Positions 26,423-35,050 of a stretch of 36,414 bases of DNA are shown piece after piece. The stretch comes from Gammaproteobacteria bacterium (GTDB lineage Bacteria > Pseudomonadota > Gammaproteobacteria > Steroidobacterales > Steroidobacteraceae), in contig JASHPX010000371.1 in assembly GCA_030037905.1 (NCBI GenBank), forward strand, positions 1 to 36,414, in the 5' to 3' direction. Each line of letters opens with the position of its first letter. The first letter of the stretch is position 1. Position numbers and translations under genes: made by a program. The notes beneath the pieces were generated by a model, which saw nothing but the letters and a program-made list of their open reading frames with translations, ran no database searches and was not told the origin of the DNA.

Positions 26423-27655
26423 TCAGACCGTCCGCGTGGCTTCGGCCGGCGGCACCGACGCGGCGCGCAACGCGGGCCATAGTACGGCGAGCTGGCTCAG
26501 CCCGAGCACCATCAGTGCGCCGGCGGCGAGGAACCCGACACCGATGCGAGTCATCTGTGCGTTTGCCGCGAGCCATAGATTCAGCGCGAGACCCATCGCA
26601 ATGCCGAGCCCGGCGCCGCCTCCGGCGATCAGCAAATTCTCCTGTTGAAAATAACGCAGGATGTCGATCCGCCGCGCTCCCAGTGCTCGGCGAATGCCAA
26701 TGTGTCCACGCCGTTGAGCCACCCAATAGGCGGTCATTCCGACGATCCCGCAGGCGGTGACGGCCAGCAGCAGCGCCGAGAGGGCCGTGAGCGTCAGGGC
26801 CAGTGCGCGGTCGGAGCGATAGATCTGCGCGCGTGCCTCGGAGATCGTCTGCACGTCGTCTATGACGCGCGCCGGACTGAGCGCGAACAGCGTGCGCGGC
26901 GCGGCACGCATGACGGCGTTGACCCGTCCCGGCCGCGTGCGCACGACGTAGACGAGCCGCGTGGCGACGTATCGGTACGGCCAGAACATGGAGAGCTGAT
27001 CGGGCATACCGGTCTCGACATTTTCGCCCCACGAGCTCTGCGCGCGCTGCACGATACCGATGACGCGCGTTGGGGCGGGCCGGTCCATGTTCAGATAGAC
27101 GGTCCTGCCGAGCACCTCGCCGCCGGGGAACAGTGTCTGTGCCAGAGCCTGCGTCACGACCACGACCGGCGGCGGCGAGCTTCCAAGATCGTCGAGGCGG
27201 CGCGGACTGACTTCATCGGCACTGAACCAGCGCCCGGCGATCAGCCGCGCGCCGAAGGCGGCCAGCGCCTGCGTCCCGCCCATGTACACCGCAACGTGCT
27301 GCGCGCTGGGCTGCTTTTGCAGCGGGTCCAGCGCGACGTCCCACGCCAGCCCATAGCCTCGCAGCGGAAAGCTGTTGAGCGCGGAGACGGCGACGACGTC
27401 AGGCAGGGCGCGCAGCGCCGCCACATCTGCGCGTATGCGCGCGCCCAGGTCGTCGTTCGAGTCAATCCATCGGTTCTGCAGCGTGAACACGTCCGGCTCG
27501 TCCAGGCCGCTCGGCTGAGCCATCTGCTGCAGGCGCTGCTGAATAATCGATAGCGAGTTGCACACGATCGCCACCGTCAGGGCGATCTGCAACACGATGA
27601 ACAACACCCCGGCCTTGTTGCGCCGGAGGACAGAAAGAGCGATCGGGAGCTGCAC
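26423..27655 (-). CDS. FtsX/MacB-type ABC permease, B-type (B8)
   Basis: MQLPIALSVLRRNKAGVLFIVLQIALTVAIVCNSLSIIQQRLQQMAQPSGLDEPDVFTLQNRW... Confidence 0.9.
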   Translation of the reverse strand: MQLPIALSVLRRNKAGVLFIVLQIALTVAIVCNSLSIIQQRLQQMAQPSGLDEPDVFTLQNRWIDSNDDLGARIRADVAALRALPDVVAVSALNSFPLRGYGLAWDVALDPLQKQPSAQHVAVYMGGTQALAAFGARLIAGRWFSADEVSPRRLDDLGSSPPPVVVVTQALAQTLFPGGEVLGRTVYLNMDRPAPTRVIGIVQRAQSSWGENVETGMPDQLSMFWPYRYVATRLVYVVRTRPGRVNAVMRAAPRTLFALSPARVIDDVQTISEARAQIYRSDRALALTLTALSALLLAVTACGIVGMTAYWVAQRRGHIGIRRALGARRIDILRYFQQENLLIAGGGAGLGIAMGLALNLWLAANAQMTRIGVGFLAAGALMVLGLSQLAVLWPALRAASVPPAEATRTV

Positions 27656-27664
27656 GGCCGGTCC

Positions 27665-28969
27665 CTACAGCGCCCTGGCGCGCCAGGGCGACCCGGCCAT
27701 GCTGGCGCGCCAGGCGGGGTAGAGACCCGTACACACCGCCGCGACCACCGCCAGTGTAATCGTGATCAAAAGCACATCGCCGCTGAAGCGCGCGAATTGG
27801 GTATAGTCTTCCCTCAGCAACCGGCGTTCGGCGGCCAGACCCACTGTCGCCAGTAACAGCCCGGGCAGAGCGCCGCCGACTCCGGTCAGCGCGGCTTCGA
27901 TCAGGCACTGCAAAAAGATGTGCACCCTGGAAGCCCCGAGCGCGCGCCGGATACTCAAGTCGGTACCACGACTTCTGAACTTCGCCAGCATCAGCCCGAT
28001 CGCGTTCATCAGGCACACCGCCAGGAAGCCGAACGCCAGCAGCGTGCTGAGTCGCAGCCCCTCAGGCACCATGTTCTGCTTCACCAACCACGCTGGCACG
28101 TCGTATAGAGCGACATTCGGCGCCCAGCGGAAGCGGCCGAGGCTCCGCTGCTCGAGCGCATAGTCGTACAGAAAGCTGCGATAGCCGCGCACCGCCGCGG
28201 CGCCGGGGAGCTCGACCCAGAGCTCCAGCCAGCGGCACTCCGAACGCAGCATCGCGGCCCAGCCTGGCGCCGGCGGCTGCTGGCAATCGATAGCCCCGTC
28301 GGTAGCCATCTGCCGATCAATCGCGGTGGATAGTGGCAGGAACACATCCTCCGTCTGCTGATAGAGGCCCGAAGACAGGTCATAGACACGCGGCTGTAGG
28401 TGCCAGGGTCGCAGGACCCCGGTTACGCGGTACTCGCGGTGGTCCAGTTGGACGGACTGGCCGACAGCATCTCCGGACGGAAACAGTGCGCGCGCCAGCT
28501 TCGCGCCCAGCACCACGACATTGGCGCCGTTCGTGTCCTCGGCCGCGCTCCACGGGCTGCCGGCTCGAAATGGCGCCTGGAACATCCGGAAGAAATCCAG
28601 GCCGACGGCGCGGCCGGTCGCTACCAGCGGCCGTACCGCTGCGTTGGACGGCGTCACCACGAATTCGACCGAATACATCGCGGTCTGTCGTCTGCCGCGA
28701 CGAGCCCGCAGCAGCGCGGCGGCATCCGGGTAACTCAGCAGCTCCTGCGCCCACGGATTGCTGACGGCCTCAGGACCCCAGTTGTCGATCTCGACGGCGA
28801 ACAGCTGTGACGACTTGGCGGGAATCGGGTCGGCGGACATCGCATGCAGCACCGCCAGGGTCGTCACTGACGCGCCAACGCCCATCGCAATCGCAGCGAT
28901 CATCAGCAGTGTGAGAACGACGTTGCGCCGCAGGCTGCGCAGGGCGAGATGCAGGTAGTAGCCGAGCAC
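27665..28969 (-). CDS. FtsX/MacB-type ABC permease, A-type (A8)
   Basis: GTG start; [66 protein letters not shown]... Confidence 0.9.
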   Translation of the reverse strand: MLGYYLHLALRSLRRNVVLTLLMIAAIAMGVGASVTTLAVLHAMSADPIPAKSSQLFAVEIDNWGPEAVSNPWAQELLSYPDAAALLRARRGRRQTAMYSVEFVVTPSNAAVRPLVATGRAVGLDFFRMFQAPFRAGSPWSAAEDTNGANVVVLGAKLARALFPSGDAVGQSVQLDHREYRVTGVLRPWHLQPRVYDLSSGLYQQTEDVFLPLSTAIDRQMATDGAIDCQQPPAPGWAAMLRSECRWLELWVELPGAAAVRGYRSFLYDYALEQRSLGRFRWAPNVALYDVPAWLVKQNMVPEGLRLSTLLAFGFLAVCLMNAIGLMLAKFRSRGTDLSIRRALGASRVHIFLQCLIEAALTGVGGALPGLLLATVGLAAERRLLREDYTQFARFSGDVLLITITLAVVAAVCTGLYPAWRASMAGSPWRARAL

Positions 28970-28985
28970 GCTGGTGTCGCCTCTG

Positions 28986-30215
28986 TCAGGCCGCCCGCGC
29001 CGCTTCCGCCGGCGGCACCGAGGCTGCGCGCAGCGCGGGCCACAGCGTTGCAAGCTGTCCCAGCGCGAGCACAATGACCGCGCCGAGCGCCGCGTAGCGG
29101 TAATCCAGGCGGTCCATCTGGAAGCGGTGGATCATCCACAGGTTCGCCGCGATCGCGAGCCCTATTCCGATCACGACGCCCGCGCCGGCGATCAGGAAAT
29201 CCTCAGTTTGAAAATACGCCACGATGGCCGCACGGCTCGCACCCAGCGCACGCCGGATGCCGATATGCCGGCGGCGCTGGTTGACCCAGCAGCTGGTCAG
29301 CCCCACGATGCCCCACGCCGTCATCGCCAGCAGGATGGCGCTGACCGCCGCGAGCATGACCGCCTCACCACGATCCCCGCGGTAAGCGCGCTGGCGAGCA
29401 GTAGACAATGACTCCACCCGGCGCACCACCCGGAGGCGATTGATCGCGTACAGCCTGGCGGTCGCAGTGCGCATCAGAGGGCCCACCTGCGCGGCGGATT
29501 GCGCGCGGACCACGTAATAGGAGTTCACCGCGGTGTCGCGGTATGAGATCAGGGCCGACCCGTCTTCGAACAAGTGGACAAAGGCTGGCGGATGCACCGC
29601 CGCGACCTGCAGCGCCTGGACAATGCCGACGATCGGCGCTGAGAACCCGCCCAGAGAGCGCACCGTCAGCCGACGCCCGATCACATTTCCCGCCGGCGCC
29701 AGCGAGTCCGCCAGCTGTTGCGAAACGATGATGCCGCCCGGTGGTTGATGCGCATCATCCGCTCCCGAGAAGTTCTGCACATCATCGGCGCTGAAATTTC
29801 GTCCCGCAATCAACTTCAAGCCGAGCGTTCGCAGCGTATGATCGTCGGCAAAGTACGCGCCAACCTGCCGGTTGGCCGACTTGTCATCCGGGCGCAGCGT
29901 GACTGGAAAGCTATAGAGAACCCCACTCAGTGGATATGAGTTGGTGACATAGGCGTCCACAACACCCGGCAGCGCACGCAAGGCAGCTAGGTCGGTCTGC
30001 GCGCGTGCGGCAACGTCGCGGGGCTCACCGACCCATTGGTTCTGGATCGCGAAGAGCTGTGACTCATCGACCCCGGACGATCGAGCCATCGACGCCAGCC
30101 GCTCATGAATGATGAGCAGCGCGTTGCACAGGATCGCGAGCGTCAGCGCGGCCTGCACTGCGATCAGCATCGGGGCGAGGGCGTTGCGGCGCATCGCCGC
30201 CAGGATCGGATGCAT
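28986..30215 (-). CDS. FtsX/MacB-type ABC permease, B-type (B9)
   Basis: MHPILAAMRRNALAPMLIAVQAALTLAILCNALLIIHERLASMARSSGVDESQLFAIQNQW... Confidence 0.9.
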   Translation of the reverse strand: MHPILAAMRRNALAPMLIAVQAALTLAILCNALLIIHERLASMARSSGVDESQLFAIQNQWVGEPRDVAARAQTDLAALRALPGVVDAYVTNSYPLSGVLYSFPVTLRPDDKSANRQVGAYFADDHTLRTLGLKLIAGRNFSADDVQNFSGADDAHQPPGGIIVSQQLADSLAPAGNVIGRRLTVRSLGGFSAPIVGIVQALQVAAVHPPAFVHLFEDGSALISYRDTAVNSYYVVRAQSAAQVGPLMRTATARLYAINRLRVVRRVESLSTARQRAYRGDRGEAVMLAAVSAILLAMTAWGIVGLTSCWVNQRRRHIGIRRALGASRAAIVAYFQTEDFLIAGAGVVIGIGLAIAANLWMIHRFQMDRLDYRYAALGAVIVLALGQLATLWPALRAASVPPAEAARAA

Positions 30216-30223
30216 GCGCCCTC

Positions 30224-31561
30224 CTATTGTACCTTGAGCTGGAAGGCGGGCTGCACCCGGCTCATGCGCCAGATCGGGTAGAGCCCTGCGATCAGCGCAG
30301 CGGCGATGGACAGCGCGAAGGCGATCCCAGCGTCGGCAGCGTCAAAGCGAACCAGCGCCAGAAGGTTGACCGGCAGCAGCCTGCGGCTGACCTGCAGCCC
30401 CAGCGCCGTGAGCAGCAGGCCGAGCCCTGCTCCAAGCACGCCGATCAGGCCGAGCTCGATCAGGTTCTGCAGAAAAATGGCCGGTCGGGTTGCGCCAGTG
30501 GCACGGCGAACACTGATGTCGAGCGTTCGCGGCAGAAACCTCGCCAGGATCAGACCCATCGCATTGATCAGGCAGGCCGCCAGCAGCCCAAAGGAAACCA
30601 TCACGGCAACCCGCACTTCCGCCGGTACCACGTCCAGGTAGCGCAGCCACTGCGTGACGTCCCGCAGCTGAACGCGCGGGAGCCACGGGAAGCGGCCGTC
30701 GCGTCGCTGATCATTCGCATACGCAGCCAGCATTTGCCGGTAGCGCTGCAAGGCGGCGGCGCTGGGCAGCTCCACCCAGAAATCCACCCAGTTGCACTGG
30801 TCGGACTCGATCAAGCCATCCCACGCATCTCTCGCTGGCCGGGTGGGCCCGCCGCTGCAAACCATGTATCCGGCAGGCTGCAGGTGTATGTCGACCGCCT
30901 TGGTGAACGGGATGAAGAGTGCGTCGCTGTCACCGAGCGGCCTGGACAAGAGATCATAGAAGCGCGGGACCGGCTCCCAGTGATCGGTGACCCCGATGAT
31001 GCGATAGTCGTCGTCATCCAAACGCAGTGTTCTGCCCACACTATTGGTTCCGTCGAACAGCTCGTCGTTCAACGCCCGCGTGATGACCACCACTGCGGCG
31101 TGCGCGTCGTCCTCGCGCCGGCCCCAGGGCGCGCCATACTCGAACGGCACCTGGAACATCGGAAAGAACCCGGCTCCGGTAACGCGAGCGGCGGCCTGTA
31201 GTGGATGCGAGCGCGGATCGGGCGGGATCACCGTCACTCCAGTCGCATACATCGCCGCCTGCGTGTCGTGCGTCGGCAGTTGCAGCAGTCCGACGGCATC
31301 GCGATAGCTCAGCAGCAGCGGCATCCGATCAGACGGAGGACGCGCTTGAAAAAACGTACAGCCCGATCCGCAATTGTCGATCTGCGGCGTGAACAGCTCC
31401 GCGGACTTTCCCGGAATAGGATCCGCCGCCGCGGTCCGGAACATCGCCAGCGTCGTCATCGAGGCTCCGATGCCCACGCCGATCGCGAGGATCATCAGGG
31501 CGGTGAGTGCGGGAGTGCGCCGCAGGCTGCGAAGGGCGAGGATGAAGTAGTAACCGAACAT
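30224..31561 (-). CDS. FtsX/MacB-type ABC permease, A-type (A9)
   Basis: [68 protein letters not shown]... Confidence 0.9.
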   Translation of the reverse strand: MFGYYFILALRSLRRTPALTALMILAIGVGIGASMTTLAMFRTAAADPIPGKSAELFTPQIDNCGSGCTFFQARPPSDRMPLLLSYRDAVGLLQLPTHDTQAAMYATGVTVIPPDPRSHPLQAAARVTGAGFFPMFQVPFEYGAPWGRREDDAHAAVVVITRALNDELFDGTNSVGRTLRLDDDDYRIIGVTDHWEPVPRFYDLLSRPLGDSDALFIPFTKAVDIHLQPAGYMVCSGGPTRPARDAWDGLIESDQCNWVDFWVELPSAAALQRYRQMLAAYANDQRRDGRFPWLPRVQLRDVTQWLRYLDVVPAEVRVAVMVSFGLLAACLINAMGLILARFLPRTLDISVRRATGATRPAIFLQNLIELGLIGVLGAGLGLLLTALGLQVSRRLLPVNLLALVRFDAADAGIAFALSIAAALIAGLYPIWRMSRVQPAFQLKVQ

Positions 31562-31577
31562 GCCGTTCGCCGCTACC

Positions 31578-32810
31578 TCAGACCGACCGCGTGACCACCG
31601 CAGGCGGTACTGCCGCGGCGCGCAGGGCCGGCCATAACACTGCCAGTTGTCCGAGGACGAACATCGCGATGACGCCGACGATCGGATAGATCACCGGCAG
31701 GCGCGCCAACGCTATGCTCTGCAGCATCCAAAGGTTCGCCGCAACCCCTAGCGCTATCCCGATGATGCAGCCACCGGCCGCGATCAACAGATTTTCCGTC
31801 TGAAAGTAGCGCAGGATGCCGCCGCGCGTAGCGCCGAGCGCCCGCCGGATACCGATGATCCTCCGCCGCTGCGAGACCCAGTAGCTCGTGAGACCGACGA
31901 TACCGAGGGTTGTGGCTCCAAGGAGGATCGCACAGACGACGTCCATGATCAGACTCACGCTACGCGCCCCACGATACGACTCGCGGCGCGCATCGGTCAG
32001 CGACTGCATATCGGTGATGATGCGCTGACGACTGATGCGCAATAGCTGGTTGCGCGCCGCGAGCATTGCCGCCGCGAGCTGTCCAGGCTTCGCGCGCACC
32101 AAGTAGAAGACTTGCGAATCCTCCCATCGATACGGCAGCAGCATCGAGGCGGCCGCGAACGGCGCATTTCCTGCGAGTCCTGCGAAGGGACTCGACTGCA
32201 GCTGAGCGATGACGCCGATGATTGGCGCCGTTGTGCCGTCCCCAAGGATCGAGGCCGTGCGCCCCAGTACCTTGCCGTCGGGCGAGAGTCGACGTGCTAC
32301 AGCCTGTGTAACGATGACGCCGCCCAGGCTCGCGGCGCGCTGAGCGAGCCCGTTGCGGTTGACTACCTCATCGGGGTAGAAGTTGCGGCCGGCGATCAAC
32401 TTTAGTCCTAGCGTATTCAGACCGTGATCGTCCATCAGATAGGTTGCTGCCCGCACTCCGGATCTCGGTTGATCAGGATGCAGTGTGATCACATCAGCAC
32501 CCACCGGGCCCCCAAGGGGATGAGCATTGGATACGGTCGCATCGGCCACTTGCGGCAGGGCTCTCAGTGCAGCCAGGTCCGTCTGCTCTCGGGCACTCAG
32601 ATCGTCCGTTGTCCCCGCCCACTGATTGGTAATGACGAAGACGCTCGCCTCATCCCTGACGCCGCTAGGCTGGCGGCTCAGCGCTAACTGCTGTCGGATG
32701 ATGAATAACGCGTTGCAAAGCACCGCCAGCGTCACGGCGATCTGCAGTGCGATCAGCGCCGGGCCAACTTTGTTGCGGCGGAGCGAAGCAAGGATCTGGC
32801 CGAGTTCCAT
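31578..32810 (-). CDS. FtsX/MacB-type ABC permease, B-type (B10)
   Basis: MELGQILASLRRNKVGPALIALQIAVTLAVLCNALFIIRQQLALSRQPSGVRDEASVFVITNQW... Confidence 0.9.
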   Translation of the reverse strand: MELGQILASLRRNKVGPALIALQIAVTLAVLCNALFIIRQQLALSRQPSGVRDEASVFVITNQWAGTTDDLSAREQTDLAALRALPQVADATVSNAHPLGGPVGADVITLHPDQPRSGVRAATYLMDDHGLNTLGLKLIAGRNFYPDEVVNRNGLAQRAASLGGVIVTQAVARRLSPDGKVLGRTASILGDGTTAPIIGVIAQLQSSPFAGLAGNAPFAAASMLLPYRWEDSQVFYLVRAKPGQLAAAMLAARNQLLRISRQRIITDMQSLTDARRESYRGARSVSLIMDVVCAILLGATTLGIVGLTSYWVSQRRRIIGIRRALGATRGGILRYFQTENLLIAAGGCIIGIALGVAANLWMLQSIALARLPVIYPIVGVIAMFVLGQLAVLWPALRAAAVPPAVVTRSV

Positions 32811-32826
32811 GGTATCTCCGCCCGCC

Positions 32827-34152
32827 CTACTGCGCCTTGATCTGCAAAGCCGGCTGCACCTGGGAAGTGCGCCAAGTGGGGTACAGGCCGGCGAGCAGTG
32901 TCGCTACGATCGCCACGATCAGCGCGATCAGCATGTCCCCGCTATGGAGCCGTGCCAGGACCGACAGATCCTCTGGCAGTACTGCACGGGAGCCCATTAA
33001 TCCGAACTTCGTCAACGCCAATCCAAGCAGTCCGCCAGCCAATCCGATGATGCCGACCTCCACCAGGCACTGCGCAAAAATCGCCGGACGATTGGCCCCG
33101 AGGGCACGACGAATGCCCGTGCCGCCGACGCGCGCCATGAATTTCGCCAGCATCAGTCCTGTAGCATTGAGCAGGCAGACCAGTAGGATTGCGAAGGAAA
33201 TGGGCGTGAGCGTGTCGACCGAGCTCGGCACTACATCCCTGTAGGTCAGCCATTGCATGACATTGCGTAGCGCGACGTGCGGCGGCCAGTCGAACCGTCC
33301 AGCCTGCTGCTGCTGCGCGGCGTAGTTGTGCAGAAACGCGAGGTATTTGGCGGCCCCGCTGTGGGTCGGCAAATCGACCCAGAACTGGATCCAGATGCAG
33401 TTGGAGTGCAGGATGCCGTTCCATCCGTGACCCGTCAACGCGCGGTCGCAGAGGAAGGTCTCCGTTCTAGGAGTTCGCATCTGTTCATCGATTGCACGCG
33501 TGAAAGGTAGAAACAGCTGGTCGACGCCAGTGAAGCTGTTCTGGCCCAGGTCATAAAAACGGGGACTCGGGTGCCAGTCGTCCAATACACCGATGACCCG
33601 GTACGGCTTGCCGCCGATCGTCAGCGTCCGACCGACACTGTTTGCTCCATCGAATAGCCGATCGTTGAATGCCCGACTCAGCACGACGACCGCCGCATGC
33701 GTATCGTCCTCCGCACTGCTCCAGGGCGCTCCGAATTCGAATGGCACGTTGAACATCGGGAAGAAGTCACTGTACGTGGCACGCGCGTATCCTTGAAGCA
33801 GGGTCTGGCTTGAACCCGGTGAGGTTACCGACACCGTCGTCGCATACATCGCGGCCTGGCGGCCCGCAGCGTGAGCGCGCATCAGCGCCAAGGCGTCTGT
33901 GTAGGTCAAATCGAAAGGCAGTACATCCCCGCTCTGTGGCGGTCCATTCGGCCGCGGGCCGAAGTTGTCGATCTGCGGGACAAACAGCTGCGCGGACTTC
34001 TGCGGGATCGGATCTCCGCTTGCCGCCCGGAAGATCGTCAGCATCGTCATCGAGGCACCAATCCCGACACCGATGGCGATGATCATCAGACATGTGAGCA
34101 CAATATTGCTTCGGAGACTCCGCAGCGCCAAGCCGAGGTAGTAGCCGAACAT
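32827..34152 (-). CDS. FtsX/MacB-type ABC permease, A-type (A10)
   Basis: [66 protein letters not shown]... Confidence 0.9.
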   Translation of the reverse strand: MFGYYLGLALRSLRSNIVLTCLMIIAIGVGIGASMTMLTIFRAASGDPIPQKSAQLFVPQIDNFGPRPNGPPQSGDVLPFDLTYTDALALMRAHAAGRQAAMYATTVSVTSPGSSQTLLQGYARATYSDFFPMFNVPFEFGAPWSSAEDDTHAAVVVLSRAFNDRLFDGANSVGRTLTIGGKPYRVIGVLDDWHPSPRFYDLGQNSFTGVDQLFLPFTRAIDEQMRTPRTETFLCDRALTGHGWNGILHSNCIWIQFWVDLPTHSGAAKYLAFLHNYAAQQQQAGRFDWPPHVALRNVMQWLTYRDVVPSSVDTLTPISFAILLVCLLNATGLMLAKFMARVGGTGIRRALGANRPAIFAQCLVEVGIIGLAGGLLGLALTKFGLMGSRAVLPEDLSVLARLHSGDMLIALIVAIVATLLAGLYPTWRTSQVQPALQIKAQ

Positions 34153-34183
34153 CATCAGCATCAGCCCCTAAGTCGTCCCGCCG

Positions 34184-34972
34184 CTACACCTTCGCCGGCG
34201 TCGTCCCCGGCGCCCCCCCCTGCGCACCTCGCCCCGCCCCGCCCGTCGCCGCGGCGGCCCCGCCCTCGCCCTCTCCCCGCTCCTCCCGCACCAACCTTGG
34301 ATCGGCGGTCAGCTCCACGATCGTCCCATCGATGATGTGCACCTGGCGCTGCGCGCGCGCGGCGAGGTCCGGGTCATGCGTGACCATCACGATGGTCGCG
34401 CCGCCACGGTGCAGCTCTTCGAGGAGCTCCATGACCCCGCGCGCCATGTGCGTGTCGAGGTTGCCGGTGGGCTCATCCGCGAGCAGCAGCCGCGGCTCTC
34501 CGACCAGCGCACGCGCGATCGCCACGCGCTGCTGCTGGCCACCGGACATCTCGGAAGGGTAGTGACGCATGCGCGAGGTGAGTCCGACGCGCTCGAGCAC
34601 GGCGTGAATGCGGCGCTTGCGCTCCGCCCCCGGCATGCCGCGGTAGCGCAGCGGCACGTCGATATTGTCGAACACGTTCAGGTCTGGAATCAGATTGAAC
34701 GACTGGAACACGAAGCCGATCTTTTCGTTGCGCAGCCGCGAGCGCTGCCGATCGTTCAACCCGCGCGTATCCACGCCGTCCAGCCAGTACTCTCCGCCGC
34801 TGAACTCCTCCAGCAACCCCGCGATCGTCAGGAACGTCGTCTTGCCGGAGCCCGAGGGCCCGGTCACGGCGACGAACTCTCCCTCGCGCACGTTGATGGT
34901 GAAATCGCGCAGGGCGTAGGTTTCCACCACTTCGGTGCGATAGATCTTCGACAGATGTTTCATGTCCAGCAT
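34184..34972 (-). CDS. ABC transporter ATP-binding protein, MacB/LolD type (ATPase 2), with low-complexity C-terminal tail
   Basis: [41 protein letters not shown]; tail EERGEGEGGAAAATGGAGRGAQGGAPGTTPAKV. Confidence 0.97.
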   Translation of the reverse strand: MLDMKHLSKIYRTEVVETYALRDFTINVREGEFVAVTGPSGSGKTTFLTIAGLLEEFSGGEYWLDGVDTRGLNDRQRSRLRNEKIGFVFQSFNLIPDLNVFDNIDVPLRYRGMPGAERKRRIHAVLERVGLTSRMRHYPSEMSGGQQQRVAIARALVGEPRLLLADEPTGNLDTHMARGVMELLEELHRGGATIVMVTHDPDLAARAQRQVHIIDGTIVELTADPRLVREERGEGEGGAAAATGGAGRGAQGGAPGTTPAKV

Positions 34973-35050
34973 GGCTGCCTCGGGGTATTGAGTAGATGTG
35001 TGCGCTGCTGCGTGCTCGCGATAACGTTCGTTGGGGCGGTGTGCGTGCGC

